Assembly (NCBI RefSeq): GCF_900182655.1
Contig: NZ_FXTC01000007.1
Span: forward strand, 124,001-188,000
DNA: 64,000 nt
Source: Chryseobacterium rhizoplanae
GTDB taxonomy: Bacteria; Bacteroidota; Bacteroidia; Flavobacteriales; Weeksellaceae
Direction: 5' to 3'
In this document: piece after piece, positions 17,445-28,015 of the stretch
How the letters are laid out: every line of letters begins with the position of its first letter
Numbering within the stretch: position 1 is the first letter of the stretch
The notes under the pieces: generated by a model
Told to the model about the DNA's origin: nothing
Databases searched by the model: none
Seen by the model: only the letters and a program-made list of their open reading frames with translations
Translations under genes and position numbers: made by a program

Positions 17445-17456
17445 TGATAAATATCA
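17445..17456. promoter_or_regulatory. Dyad TGATAAATATCA over the regulator's start site
   Basis: Perfect 5-bp arms (TGATA and TATCA) with a 2-nt centre, fitting the TGATnnnnATCA core bound by Fnr-type proteins. It overlaps the predicted transcription start of the regulator and ends 6 nt before its ATG, so binding there would block the gene. It also sits about 63 nt upstream of the likely ccoI start. Confidence 0.5.
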
Positions 17457-17462
17457 TATAAA

Positions 17463-18176
17463 ATGCCGCAGGAACAACAGATAGCAATTGAAGAGAGGTT
17501 CGCCAGAGTTTTTAATGATAAATCATTTAAAGAAAGACTTTCTAGCGCAGATTTTGAAAAATACATTAATGGCAAAAAGAAACTGAGTTTTCAGAAACAT
17601 GAAACCATTTTCGAGGATGGTGAAACTCCAAAAGGAGTGTTCGTTCTGGAAAAAGGGGCTGCCAAACTTTCGAAATCAGGAGCCTTCGGGAAAGACCAAA
17701 TTTTAAGATTTATCAAAGAAGGGGATATCATCGGCTATCGTTCTTTGCTTTGCGGGGAAAATTTCCAGGCCAAAGCAGAAGCAATGACAGATATTGAATG
17801 TGTTTTCTTACCCGCAGATATTTTTATGTATCTTCTGGAAGTAGATCCGCAGCTGTCTTTCGTAATGCTTCAAAAAATCTCATACGAACTAGGAGAATCT
17901 TCAAATACCATTACTTTCCTTGCCCAGAAAACGGTAAGAGAAAGACTGGCTGAAATACTACTGCTTCTGGAACAGAAGCTGGGAGTAGATCCTGAAGGCT
18001 TCATCAAGATCTCATTAACGAGAGAAGAAATTGCCAATATCATTGGTACCGCTACAGAAAGTGCCATCCGTCTGATCTCAGAATTCAAACAGGATAGTCT
18101 CATTGAAGTAGACGGAAGAAATATCAAGATCTTAAATCACGACAAACTCATGAAACTCGGTCACGTAGTTTTATAA
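17463..18176 (+). CDS. Crp/Fnr-family transcriptional regulator divergent from ccoI
   Basis: A 237-residue regulator with an N-terminal cyclic-nucleotide-binding-like beta roll (about 40-150) and a C-terminal winged HTH (about 165-220). The recognition segment reads Gly-Thr-Ala-Thr-Glu-Ser-Ala-Ile-Arg, matching the Fnr/Crp E-S-R pattern that contacts TGA half-sites. There is no N-terminal Cys cluster, so it is not a classical [4Fe-4S] Fnr; only Cys residues near 98 and 112 occur. Position next to the cbb3 locus suggests control by oxygen or redox state, but the ligand is not visible. A strong terminator follows. The start is fixed by a promoter ending 18 nt upstream. Confidence 0.92.
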   Translation: MPQEQQIAIEERFARVFNDKSFKERLSSADFEKYINGKKKLSFQKHETIFEDGETPKGVFVLEKGAAKLSKSGAFGKDQILRFIKEGDIIGYRSLLCGENFQAKAEAMTDIECVFLPADIFMYLLEVDPQLSFVMLQKISYELGESSNTITFLAQKTVRERLAEILLLLEQKLGVDPEGFIKISLTREEIANIIGTATESAIRLISEFKQDSLIEVDGRNIKILNHDKLMKLGHVVL

Positions 18177-18191
18177 ATCATACAAAAACTT

Positions 18192-18215
18192 AAGTCGGCT
18201 CAAGGCCGACTTTTT
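18192..18215 (+). terminator. Terminator after the Crp/Fnr-family gene
   Basis: Perfect 8-bp GC-rich stem (18192-18199 and 18205-18212) with a 5-nt loop and a T5 run. It isolates the regulator from panB. Confidence 0.85.
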
Positions 18216-18237
18216 AACTTTTAAAAATAGATAAATT

Positions 18238-19053
18238 ATGTCTGTTCACTCTGAAATTAAAAAAGTTACGACTGAAACCTTGCGTAAAATGAAATTCGAC
18301 AAGGAAAAAATAACAATGCTTACAGCCTATGATTTTACCACAGCAAAGATGGTAGATGCAGGTGGAGTAGATGCTATTTTGATTGGAGACTCTGCAGCGA
18401 ATGTAATGGCCGGTTTTGAAACTACATTACCTATTACGCTGGATCAAATGATCTATCATGCTCAAAGTGTGGTAAGAGGAACCGACAGAGCTTTGGTGGT
18501 AGCAGATTTACCTTTCGGAACTTATCAGAGTAATCCTGAAAAAGCATTGGAATCTGCGGTAAGAATGATGAAGGAAGGTGGAGCACATGCCGTGAAAATT
18601 GAAGGCGGAAAGGAAATTTCCAAATCAATCAAAAAAATTATCAACGCTGGTATTCCGGTAATGGGACATTTGGGATTAACACCACAGTCTATTTATAAAT
18701 TCGGAACGTATAAAGTAAGAGCTAAAGAAGAGGCAGAAGCTGAAAAACTGATTGCTGATGCACAGCTTTTGGAAGAATTAGGCTGTTTTTCTGTTGTATT
18801 GGAAAAAATACCTGCAGAATTGGCAAAAAAAGTGACTGAAAGTATTTCCATTCCTACTATTGGAATCGGGGCCGGAGCAGACTGTGACGGGCAGGTTTTG
18901 GTATATCATGATATGGTAGGAATGAACAAAGGTTTCAGCCCGAAATTCTTAAGAAGATATCTTGACCTTTACACAGAAATTACAGGAGCAGTTTCTCAAT
19001 ACGTAAAAGATGTGAAGAATGTAGAGTTTCCAAACGAAAACGAAAGCTATTAA
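18238..19053 (+). CDS. panB: 3-methyl-2-oxobutanoate hydroxymethyltransferase
   Basis: A 271-residue cytoplasmic enzyme that transfers a hydroxymethyl group from 5,10-methylene-tetrahydrofolate to 2-oxoisovalerate, giving ketopantoate, the first step of pantothenate and CoA synthesis. The TIM-barrel motifs are clear: Thr-Ala-Tyr-Asp-Phe near the N-terminus, Ile-Gly-Asp-Ser with the metal-binding Asp near 47, Asp-Leu-Pro-Phe-Gly, Val-Lys-Ile-Glu-Gly, and Met-Gly-His-Leu-Gly-Leu-Thr-Pro-Gln. Length is normal. A small membrane protein gene starts 3 nt after its stop, and an RluA-type gene follows, so the three form an operon. Confidence 0.97.
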   Translation: MSVHSEIKKVTTETLRKMKFDKEKITMLTAYDFTTAKMVDAGGVDAILIGDSAANVMAGFETTLPITLDQMIYHAQSVVRGTDRALVVADLPFGTYQSNPEKALESAVRMMKEGGAHAVKIEGGKEISKSIKKIINAGIPVMGHLGLTPQSIYKFGTYKVRAKEEAEAEKLIADAQLLEELGCFSVVLEKIPAELAKKVTESISIPTIGIGAGADCDGQVLVYHDMVGMNKGFSPKFLRRYLDLYTEITGAVSQYVKDVKNVEFPNENESY

Positions 19054-19056
19054 TCT

Positions 19057-19371
19057 ATGCAGAATCAACAATCTATCCAGGGAATACTATCTATCGCAGC
19101 ACTGATTTGTCTTGCTGTGGGATGGTTTAATTTATTTTCTCCGGAAATCAATCATTTGCTTTCAAGAAAAGTTTTTTATGTTCTGATAGGTGCGAGCTTC
19201 TTTATTCAGGCCCCACTGCTTACCAATAAGAATTTTGTCTATGCCATGTATGCTGCTGCTGCCATTTGTGTATTGGGAGCATTCATACCAGAAGACTCAA
19301 AACTTTCTGCAGTAAAAACAGTAGGCCTTCTGGCGGGAATTATCCTGTCTTTATCCAATAGAAGAAGATAG
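19057..19371 (+). CDS. Small hydrophobic membrane protein
   Basis: A 104-residue protein with about four hydrophobic segments (roughly residues 8-26, 38-54, 61-77 and 85-100) and a basic C-terminus ending Asn-Arg-Arg-Arg. No signal peptide cleavage site or catalytic motif is seen, and I do not recognise the family. It is tightly coupled to panB (3-nt gap) and followed by a pseudouridine synthase gene 11 nt later, so it is translated as part of that operon. The link is probably transcriptional convenience. Confidence 0.75.
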   Translation: MQNQQSIQGILSIAALICLAVGWFNLFSPEINHLLSRKVFYVLIGASFFIQAPLLTNKNFVYAMYAAAAICVLGAFIPEDSKLSAVKTVGLLAGIILSLSNRRR

Positions 19372-19382
19372 ACAGAAGAAGC

Positions 19383-20060
19383 ATGAAGGAGCAGATTATA
19401 TATGAAGACAACCATCTTCTGGTGATTAATAAAAAGGTGGGTCAGCTTGTACAGGGTGACAAAACCGGAGATGAATCACTATTAGAATCCATCAAGAATT
19501 TTATAAAAATAAGAGATGCTAAGCCGGGAAATGTTTTTCTCGGCTTGGTTCATCGTATAGACCGTCCAACTTCGGGGCTGGTGATCTATGCAAAAACTTC
19601 CAAAGCACTTTCCCGTCTTACGCAGATGGTGAAAAACCGGGAGGTGAAAAAAACATATTGGGCAGTTGTGGGTAAAGAAATGATCCCGCAAAGCCAGAGA
19701 CTGGTACATTATTTAAAGAAAAATGAAAAAAATAATAAAGCCATTGTCTTTCCTAAAGCTACTGAAGGTGCAAAAGAAGCAATCCTGACTTATCATGTGA
19801 TCAAAACATTAGACAATTATTTGCTGTTGGAAATTGACCTTGAAACGGGAAGACACCATCAGATCAGAGCACAATTATCTAAAACAGGAATTCCGATCAA
19901 AGGAGACCTGAAATATGGAGCCCCACGTTCCAATCCGGATGGAGGAATCAATCTTCATGCAAGAAAGCTTGAATTTATTCATCCCGTTACCAAAGAAAAT
20001 ATTGAAATTACAGCTCCGGTGCCGCAAAATGATGCGATCTGGAGAGCTTGTGAAGAATAA
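19383..20060 (+). CDS. RluA-family pseudouridine synthase
   Basis: A 225-residue enzyme that isomerises uridine to pseudouridine in rRNA or tRNA. The catalytic motif His-Arg-Ile-Asp-Arg-Pro-Thr-Ser-Gly-Leu is near residues 57-66, with the Asp as nucleophile. Later family motifs are Thr-Gly-Arg-His-His-Gln-Ile-Arg and Ile-Lys-Gly-Asp-Leu-Lys-Tyr-Gly. There is no N-terminal S4 domain, and the length matches the short RluA/TruC-like group. The target uridine cannot be assigned. It is the third gene of the panB operon. Confidence 0.93.
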   Translation: MKEQIIYEDNHLLVINKKVGQLVQGDKTGDESLLESIKNFIKIRDAKPGNVFLGLVHRIDRPTSGLVIYAKTSKALSRLTQMVKNREVKKTYWAVVGKEMIPQSQRLVHYLKKNEKNNKAIVFPKATEGAKEAILTYHVIKTLDNYLLLEIDLETGRHHQIRAQLSKTGIPIKGDLKYGAPRSNPDGGINLHARKLEFIHPVTKENIEITAPVPQNDAIWRACEE

Positions 20061-20082
20061 GCATATCATAAAAAACTATACC

Positions 20083-20925
20083 ATGAAATTCAAATCACTT
20101 TTATTAGCCACATTGCTGGCTATGGCATCTTGTTCAGACAATGATGAATTGCCGGTGGATAATTCACAACAGACGATTACTGAAAATACTAGTAAAATAT
20201 CGTGGAATTATCCTGTTTTGTCACCTGTCTTTAATGGATTGGAACAAAATTATATGTTCGAATATGATGCTCAGGGAAGAGTTTATAAAAAAAATGGAGG
20301 AATTTTGAAGTCCTCAGGAGCTTCGGGAGCTCCGGACCGATTTACAAATCTGATTTATACTAAAATATCTTATACAGGAAATACAGCTGTTGTAGGAAGT
20401 TATAGCTCAGATCCATCATTTAATGTTCAATTGAATGAAAGGAAATTTGAATTTGATAATCAGGGTAGAGTTATTAAAGTAGTTATTCCACAGGTTAATA
20501 ATTCATATATGGATAAGTATTTGACCTATACTTATGATGCTTCAGGAAAGTTAATTGAGATTTTAACCCAATATCCTAATGTTCCATACGATCCAACTGA
20601 TCCACAAGATTATATTTTGACCTATGTAGAAAAGTTTATTTATAACACCTCAGGAAATTTAGAAAAGGCAATTAAAACGGAAAAGCATAATAATATTGAT
20701 GCTTATGTTACGAATGAAATTACATTGGATAACTTTGATGCTGCACAAAATCCATTTAAGAATTTGGGTGTTTTTGAAGATTATTTCTACTTTTCATTAT
20801 CAAAAAATAATCCTCAAAGAATGATTTCAAAAGAATATAAACCTTATAGCTCCGAATTTTTTCTGAGCCAATCAAATTGGACTAATCAATATAATTCTGA
20901 TGGAAGCATGAAGCTGTTTTACTAA
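20083..20925 (+). CDS. Lipoprotein with YD-like beta repeats
   Basis: A 280-residue lipoprotein. The frame is open further upstream inside the previous gene, but the start at 20083 gives a clean signal (Met-Lys-Phe-Lys, hydrophobic helix, Met-Ala-Ser-Cys lipobox) and is preferred. After Cys it has Ser-Asp-Asn-Asp, a surface-export-like tag. The mature protein repeats segments of the form Tyr-Asp-x-x-Gly-(Arg/Lys)-(Val/Leu), for example Phe-Glu-Tyr-Asp-Ala-Gln-Gly-Arg-Val and Tyr-Thr-Tyr-Asp-Ala-Ser-Gly-Lys-Leu, resembling RHS/YD-type repeats common in Bacteroidota cell-surface proteins. Function unknown. Base composition is slightly more AT-rich than its neighbours. Confidence 0.82.
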   Translation: MKFKSLLLATLLAMASCSDNDELPVDNSQQTITENTSKISWNYPVLSPVFNGLEQNYMFEYDAQGRVYKKNGGILKSSGASGAPDRFTNLIYTKISYTGNTAVVGSYSSDPSFNVQLNERKFEFDNQGRVIKVVIPQVNNSYMDKYLTYTYDASGKLIEILTQYPNVPYDPTDPQDYILTYVEKFIYNTSGNLEKAIKTEKHNNIDAYVTNEITLDNFDAAQNPFKNLGVFEDYFYFSLSKNNPQRMISKEYKPYSSEFFLSQSNWTNQYNSDGSMKLFY

Positions 20926-20949
20926 AGAACTATTTAAAATAAAAATGAA

Positions 20950-20980
20950 GACTGTCTCAAAACCGAGATGGTCTTTTTTC
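20950..20980 (+). terminator. Terminator after the 20083-20925 lipoprotein
   Basis: A 9-bp stem with two G-U pairs (20950-20958 and 20965-20973), 6-nt loop and a T-rich tail. It precedes the thiamine operon leader. Confidence 0.8.
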
Positions 20981-20998
20981 ATTATAAGTAAAAATCAA

Positions 20999-21030
20999 TT
21001 TTGCTTATTTCAAAATAATGTCTAACTTCG
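20999..21030 (+). promoter_or_regulatory. Probable promoter of the thiamine operon
   Basis: A TTTG (around 21000-21003) and TAACTTCG at 21023-21030 (one mismatch to TAnnTTTG) are separated by 19 nt. Transcription would start near 21036, right at the 5' edge of the TPP riboswitch, which supports the call. Confidence 0.5.
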
Positions 21031-21039
21031 TTCCCAACT

Positions 21040-21116
21040 TTAGGGGTGTCTGTTACCAACAGACTGAGACTTTACCCTTTGAACCTGATCTGGATCATAC
21101 CAGCGTAGGGAAAAGT
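21040..21116 (+). promoter_or_regulatory. TPP riboswitch (THI element) of the thi operon
   Basis: Contains the conserved thi-box blocks: GGGGTGTC at the 5' side, then CTGAGA, ACCC, TTTGAACCTGATCTGG, and the closing AGCGTAGGGAA. It binds thiamine pyrophosphate in the mRNA and represses the genes below. A TGTACA inverted pair at 21130-21147 lies just before the thiS start and may be part of the expression platform. Confidence 0.95.
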
Positions 21117-21150
21117 AGATGACTTTTGCTGTACATTCTATTGTACAATA

Positions 21151-21393
21151 ATGGCCATTCCTAAAGTATATTTAAAATTATTAGGAATGGAACTTGTAAT
21201 CAACCACACCCGAAAAACATTTGATGTACTTCCTGCCAACCTGGAAGCATTACTGGCTATTGAACTGCCCGGAAAGAAAAAAGGCATCGCTGTAGCCCTC
21301 AACAATCGCATTATCCCCCTGTCAGTCTGGGCGGAAACCATTCTCAACAACAACGATTCAGTTTTAATCATCACTGCCACTCAGGGCGGTTAA
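21151..21393 (+). CDS. thiS: Sulfur carrier protein ThiS
   Basis: An 80-residue ubiquitin-like carrier ending in Gly-Gly. The C-terminal glycine is adenylated by ThiF and converted to a thiocarboxylate that gives sulfur to the thiazole ring made by ThiG. The tail Ile-Thr-Ala-Thr-Gln-Gly-Gly and the preceding Asp-Ser-Val-Leu-Ile-Ile are typical of ThiS. It is about 12 residues longer than usual ThiS (near 66 residues) because of the N-terminus. Met7 of the frame at 21169 (Met-Glu-Leu-Val-Ile-Asn) would give a 74-residue form, still with the ThiS-like opening. First gene of the operon. Confidence 0.93.
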   Translation: MAIPKVYLKLLGMELVINHTRKTFDVLPANLEALLAIELPGKKKGIAVALNNRIIPLSVWAETILNNNDSVLIITATQGG

Positions 21394-23788
<2,395 letters not shown>

Positions 23789-23813
<25 letters not shown>

Positions 23814-24526
23814 GTATAGCAGGCTTTGATCCAAGTGGTGGAGCAGGCTTATTATCAGATTGTAAAACCTTTGAACAGTCGAAAGTGATGGGGCTGGGAG
23901 TATGTACAGCGTTAACATTGCAAACAGCGTCCAAATGTCTTAGTCTTGAATGGCGTCCATTGGATGAAGTGATAAAAGAGATTAAGGTGTTGATGGAAAA
24001 TTACCCGGTTTCAGCAGTGAAAATCGGAATTGTGAAAGATGCAGAATTTCTGGATGAGATTATAGAAACGATAAAGATTGACAATCCTGAAGTAAAAATA
24101 GTTTGGGACCCCGTTCTGAAAAGCACTTCCGAATTCACTTTTTTTGATCTTGAAACCCTTTCTCAATTAAAAACGGTTGTTCATAAACTCAGTTTGATAA
24201 CTCCCAATTACAATGAGTACAGTGTTTTAAAGGAAAATAATCTTTTACCGGATTCCAATAAATGCTCATTGCTGATCAAAGGAGGGCATAGAGAAGATCT
24301 GTTGGGAACGGATATTTTAGTTGAAAACGAAAACGAAATTGTTTTACAACCCAACAGCCATAATGAAGAATACTTTCCTAAACATGGTTCGGGTTGTGTC
24401 TTATCATCAGCCATTACAGCAGAATTGGCCAAAGGTGAAAGTATGGAGGTAGCTTGCCGAAATGGGAAATTATATATCGAAAAATTTTTAAAAAGCAATT
24501 CCTCTTTGCTGGGAACACATTCATAA
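23789..24526 (+). CDS. thiD: Hydroxymethylpyrimidine/phosphomethylpyrimidine kinase
   Basis: A 245-residue ribokinase-fold kinase that phosphorylates HMP and HMP-phosphate for joining to the thiazole. The N-terminal Ile-Ala-Gly-Phe-Asp-Pro-Ser-Gly-Gly-Ala-Gly motif is diagnostic, as is the C-terminal Lys-His-Gly-Ser-Gly-Cys-Val-Leu-Ser-Ser-Ala with an anion hole and catalytic region; Cys replaces the usual catalytic Asp position neighbourhood, as in many ThiD proteins with a Gly-Ser-Gly-Cys motif. It is a little shorter than typical ThiD (about 265). Overlaps the upstream gene by 25 nt. Confidence 0.95.
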
Positions 24527-24531
24527 AAAAT

Positions 24532-25146
24532 ATGGAAAAATTACAATACATATCACAAGGAAACACAATACAGGAACAGGAATTTCATATCCGAAAAGCC
24601 CTTGATAATGGAATCAAATGGGTACAGGTAAGATGGAAAAATGCTCCTGAAAATGAATTAATCAGTCTTTGTGAAACGTCAAAACAACTTTGCTCAGAAT
24701 ATCAGTCGGTTTGTATCATTAATGATCATGTACAAATAGCCAAAGAAATTGACGCCGATGGTGTGCATTTAGGGTTAAATGACAGCGCTGTAGGAGAGGC
24801 CAGACAGATTTTGGGAGAAAATAAAATCATTGGTGGAACAGCGAATACGCTTTCAGATGTAATTCAACGAATCAATGAATCTTGTGATTATATCGGTTTG
24901 GGACCATTGAGATTTACCACAACCAAAGAGAAGCTGAGCCCTGTTCTTGGGTTTGAAGGATATCGGAAAATCATAGATGGGTTAAGCGAGCAATCAATTG
25001 ATATTCCTAAAATATTTGCAATAGGAAGCGTTACCCTTGAAGATATCTTACCGTTACAGGAGATCGGAATCTATGGTGTTTCCGTTTCAGGGCTTATTAC
25101 AAAACAGCCCACCATTATTAAAGAACTAAAAAAAGTAATGATATGA
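24532..25146 (+). CDS. thiE: Thiamine phosphate synthase ThiE
   Basis: A 204-residue enzyme that couples HMP-pyrophosphate to thiazole phosphate. An in-frame TTG at 24454 would extend it into thiD, but the ATG at 24532 (Met-Glu-Lys-Leu-Gln-Tyr-Ile-Ser) gives the family start and a 5-nt gap from thiD. It keeps the canonical motifs: Val-Gln-Val-Arg-Trp-Lys, Ile-Ile-Asn-Asp-His, Asp-Gly-Val-His-Leu-Gly, and [11 protein letters not shown]. These bind the diphosphate and magnesium, so this is the catalytically credible ThiE of the two copies. Its stop overlaps the thiG start. Confidence 0.95.
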   Translation: MEKLQYISQGNTIQEQEFHIRKALDNGIKWVQVRWKNAPENELISLCETSKQLCSEYQSVCIINDHVQIAKEIDADGVHLGLNDSAVGEARQILGENKIIGGTANTLSDVIQRINESCDYIGLGPLRFTTTKEKLSPVLGFEGYRKIIDGLSEQSIDIPKIFAIGSVTLEDILPLQEIGIYGVSVSGLITKQPTIIKELKKVMI

Positions 25147-25919
25147 GCAATCAGAAATTAGAAATAGCAGGAAGAATTTTTGAATCAAGACTGTTTTTAG
25201 GAACAGGAAAGTTCGGAAGTCTCACAGATATGGTACAATCTGTCATCGCATCAGAAACCGATATGGTAACCATGGCACTAAAAAGAATTGATGCCCAATC
25301 CAATGAAGAGAATCTGCTCGACTCATTAAAAGAAACCAATGTTCATCTTCTGCCTAATACTTCCGGAGCCAGAACAGCAAAGGAAGCCGTACTGGCAGCA
25401 CAATTGGCCAGAGAAGCACTGGAAACAAACTGGGTAAAACTGGAAATCCATCCGGATCCGAAATATCTATTACCAGACCCTATTGAAACTTTATATGCCA
25501 CCGAAGAACTTGCCAAACTGGGATTTGTGGTGATGCCTTACATTCATGCCGATCCTGTTTTATGCAAACGTCTTGAAGATGCCGGAACCGCTGTTGTAAT
25601 GCCTTTGGGAGCACCCATCGGAACGAATAAAGGATTAAGAACACAGGATTTTCTTGAAATAATTATCAGCCAGAGTAATGTTCCTGTAGTAGTAGATGCG
25701 GGAATCGGGGCGCCATCAGATGCAGCAAAAGCCATGGAAATGGGAGCAGACGCCGTTTTGGTGAATACCGCTATTGCTGTTGCCAGAAATCCGTTGAATA
25801 TGGCTGTAGCTTTCAAAGAAGGTGTGATTGCCGGAAGAAGAGCTTTTGAATCCGGATTGGGAGCAATTGCTAATCATGCTGAGGCTTCAAGCCCGCTTAC
25901 TTCGTTTTTGTTTGAATAA
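25143..25919 (+). CDS. thiG: Thiazole synthase ThiG
   Basis: A 258-residue TIM-barrel enzyme that builds the thiazole phosphate ring from deoxyxylulose phosphate, dehydroglycine and ThiS thiocarboxylate. The start region Phe-x-[10 protein letters not shown] is typical. The Schiff-base Lys is in Asn-Trp-Val-Lys-Leu-Glu-Ile-His-Pro, and phosphate-binding motifs are Val-Val-Asp-Ala-Gly-Ile-Gly and [10 protein letters not shown]. Overlaps thiE by 4 nt and precedes thiH by 9 nt, as partners usually do. Confidence 0.98.
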   Translation: MSNQKLEIAGRIFESRLFLGTGKFGSLTDMVQSVIASETDMVTMALKRIDAQSNEENLLDSLKETNVHLLPNTSGARTAKEAVLAAQLAREALETNWVKLEIHPDPKYLLPDPIETLYATEELAKLGFVVMPYIHADPVLCKRLEDAGTAVVMPLGAPIGTNKGLRTQDFLEIIISQSNVPVVVDAGIGAPSDAAKAMEMGADAVLVNTAIAVARNPLNMAVAFKEGVIAGRRAFESGLGAIANHAEASSPLTSFLFE

Positions 25920-25928
25920 ATCAAAATT

Positions 25929-27047
25929 ATGAAAAGCTTTAAAGATGTTTTTGAACGCTACCAATGGGAGGAGGTAAAGAATAAGCTTGAAAAAGTAACT
26001 CTGTCTGATGTAAGAAACAGTCTTCAGAAAAAGACTAAAAACCTTGATGACTTTCTGAATCTGCTTTCACCAGCCGCTTCCTATGAACTGGAATTCATGG
26101 CGAGAATGACGCAGATGCTTACTCAAAAACGATTCGGAAAAACCATTCAGCTCTATGCTCCGCTGTATCTGAGCAATGAATGTCAGAATATCTGCACCTA
26201 TTGCGGATTCAGTCTGGATAATCAACTGAAAAGGAAGACACTTTCCGATATGGAACTGATGATTGAAGCATCAGTATTGAAATCTATGGGAGTGAATCAT
26301 GTATTGCTGGTAAGTGGCGAAGCTAATAAAATAGTTGGAGTTCCTTACTTTCAGAATGCTGTCCGTAAGTTAAAACCTCATTTTTCCAATATTTCCATTG
26401 AAGTTCAACCTTTAATGGAAGATGAATATAGATTGCTGCATGAAGAAGGAGTGCATTCCGTGTTGGTATACCAGGAAACCTATCATCAGGATGTTTACAG
26501 AGAATACCATCCGAAAGGTAAAAAATCAAATTTCCATTTTCGCCTGGAAACTCCGGACAGAATAGGAAGAGCAGGCATCCATAAAATCGGGTTGGGGGTT
26601 TTGTTAGGTCTTGAAGATTGGAGAATCGACAGCTTTTTCAACGCATTACACATAGATTATCTTCAGAAACAGTACTGGAAAAGTAAGTTTTCTGTTTCCT
26701 TTCCAAGGCTCAGACCAGCAGAAGGAATCATTGAACCCAATTTTATCATGGAAGACAAAGACCTGCTTCAACTCATTTGTGCCTACAGAATCTGGAATGA
26801 AGACCTCGAAATTTCTATTTCTACCAGAGAAAATAAAGTCTTTAGAAATAATATAGTGGCTCTGGGGGCAACAGCCATGAGTGCGGGCTCCAAAACCAAT
26901 CCGGGTGGCTATGCCGTAGATAAAGAATCTCTGGAACAGTTTGAAACCAGTGACGAACGAAGTATGGATGAGATCAGACTCATGATTAAAAAAGCAGGCT
27001 ATGATCCTGTGATGAAAGACTGGGATTCTGTGTATAGTGGATTTTAA
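25929..27047 (+). CDS. thiH: 2-iminoacetate synthase ThiH
   Basis: A 372-residue radical-SAM tyrosine lyase giving dehydroglycine for the thiazole ring and p-cresol as by-product. The Cys-x3-Cys-x2-Cys cluster site lies near residues 84-91 (Cys-Gln-Asn-Ile-Cys-Thr-Tyr-Cys), followed by Gly-Phe. ThiH marks the anaerobic-type (tyrosine-using) route rather than the ThiO glycine oxidase route. Length matches E. coli ThiH. It lies downstream of thiG; thiF follows after 85 nt. Confidence 0.97.
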   Translation: MKSFKDVFERYQWEEVKNKLEKVTLSDVRNSLQKKTKNLDDFLNLLSPAASYELEFMARMTQMLTQKRFGKTIQLYAPLYLSNECQNICTYCGFSLDNQLKRKTLSDMELMIEASVLKSMGVNHVLLVSGEANKIVGVPYFQNAVRKLKPHFSNISIEVQPLMEDEYRLLHEEGVHSVLVYQETYHQDVYREYHPKGKKSNFHFRLETPDRIGRAGIHKIGLGVLLGLEDWRIDSFFNALHIDYLQKQYWKSKFSVSFPRLRPAEGIIEPNFIMEDKDLLQLICAYRIWNEDLEISISTRENKVFRNNIVALGATAMSAGSKTNPGGYAVDKESLEQFETSDERSMDEIRLMIKKAGYDPVMKDWDSVYSGF

Positions 27048-27132
27048 AATTTTAAAACCATTAAGAAATTTGAAGAGGTGAAGCTTAGCTTTCCTTATCA
27101 ACTTAAAGAATCTTAATGGTTCAAATATAATT

Positions 27133-27840
27133 ATGAAAAAAGATCAATTTTCACGGTATAGCCGGCAGATATTTATTGAAGAAATAGGATTGGAAGGACA
27201 AAAGAAACTCATGGCTTCAAAAGTCCTTGTCATTGGTGCAGGAGGCTTGGGAAGTCCTGTGATTCAATATCTGGCTGCTGCTGGAGTAGGAACTCTGGGA
27301 ATTGCAGACTTTGATGAGGTAGAACTTCACAATCTGAACCGGCAGATTATTCACAGCGAAAATAGAGTTGGATTTTCAAAAGTAAAGAGCGCTCAGATAT
27401 TTGTGGAGAACCTTAATCATCAGGTTACATTGAATGGGATTGAGGAAAAAATAAATGAAGTAAATGCTCAGGAAATAATTTCTCAGTACGATGTTATCGT
27501 GGACGGATCAGATAACTTTTCCACAAGATATCTGGTGAATGACACCTGTGTAAAATTAGAAAAGACTTTGGTCTACGGAAGTATTTTGGGATTCTCAGGA
27601 CAAACTGCGGTATTTAATCATAACGGAAGTAAAAATTTGAGGGATTTATTTCCGGAACCGCCTCTCGATGAAGATGTACCGGATTGTGACAGCCTTGGTG
27701 TATTGGGAGCTCTTCCCGGAATAATAGGAAGTATGATGGCTCTTCAGACTTTGAAAATCATCACAGATCTTCCGGTAATTGTCAATCAGTTGACATTGGT
27801 AGATACGCTGGACTGGAGATTTCAGACGATAGATTTTTGA
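27133..27840 (+). CDS. thiF: ThiF/HesA/MoeB-family adenylyltransferase
   Basis: A 235-residue E1-like enzyme. The Rossmann motif Gly-Ala-Gly-Gly-Leu-Gly-Ser-Pro is near residue 36, then Asp-Phe-Asp-Glu-Val-Glu-Leu-His-Asn-Leu-Asn-Arg-Gln, which binds ATP and magnesium. A Cys in Pro-Asp-Cys-Asp-Ser-Leu-Gly-Val-Leu-Gly aligns with the ThiF thiol of the acyl-disulfide step. The usual Cys-x2-Cys zinc motif before Leu-Phe-Pro-Glu-Pro-Pro is absent (Asn-Leu-Arg-Asp precedes it). No rhodanese domain. Last gene of the operon, so it most likely adenylates ThiS. Confidence 0.93.
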   Translation: MKKDQFSRYSRQIFIEEIGLEGQKKLMASKVLVIGAGGLGSPVIQYLAAAGVGTLGIADFDEVELHNLNRQIIHSENRVGFSKVKSAQIFVENLNHQVTLNGIEEKINEVNAQEIISQYDVIVDGSDNFSTRYLVNDTCVKLEKTLVYGSILGFSGQTAVFNHNGSKNLRDLFPEPPLDEDVPDCDSLGVLGALPGIIGSMMALQTLKIITDLPVIVNQLTLVDTLDWRFQTIDF

Positions 27841-27846
27841 TGTAAA

Positions 27847-27876
27847 CACTAATATCACAAATTTTTTCACAAATAA
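27847..27876. repeat. Dispersed AT-rich repeat with CACAAAT/ATTTGTG blocks
   Basis: The stretch after thiF contains ATCACAAATT and TCACAAATAA blocks about a helical turn apart, next to ACACTAAT. The same words occur on both sides of the GxxExxY gene at 48941-48980 and 49402-49447 (there in the opposite sense), so this is a small dispersed repeat family. Confidence 0.5.
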
Positions 27877-27896
27877 TACTATTTAATATCAATAGG

Positions 27897-27914
27897 AACG
27901 GGCTTTAGCCCGTT
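27897..27914. repeat. REP-like palindrome with TTTA loop
   Basis: AACGGGC and its complement GCCCGTT flank a TTTA tetraloop (27897-27914). A related palindrome, TTGGC-TTTA-GCCAA, lies at 27936-27949. Similar elements appear at 38490-38501 and 38522-38539. Confidence 0.7.
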
Positions 27915-27935
27915 TAAATTTTTAATATTCATCCA

Positions 27936-27949
27936 TTGGCTTTAGCCAA
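27936..27949. repeat. Second REP-like palindrome with TTTA loop
   Basis: 5-bp stem TTGGC/GCCAA around TTTA, 21 nt after the first palindrome. The pair of close palindromes looks like a REP doublet. Confidence 0.6.
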
Positions 27950-27960
27950 AACCTAAAAAA

Positions 27961-27992
27961 AATAGGCGGTAAAATTTTACTGCCTATTTTTA
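27961..27992. terminator. Bidirectional terminator between thiF and the convergent TonB receptor gene
   Basis: Arms 27961-27974 and 27975-27988 pair over 14 positions with one G-U, with the central four bases as loop. A tracts and T tracts flank it on both sides. Confidence 0.8.
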
Positions 27993-28015
27993 TTTTGTTG
28001 TATAAAAAAGAAGAA

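Noticed and set aside
19915..20082. Upstream extension of the 20083 lipoprotein frame
   Set aside because: It lies inside the pseudouridine synthase gene, and the ATG at 20083 gives a proper lipoprotein signal.
24454..24531. TTG start extending ThiE into thiD
   Set aside because: The ATG at 24532 gives the usual ThiE N-terminus and spacing.
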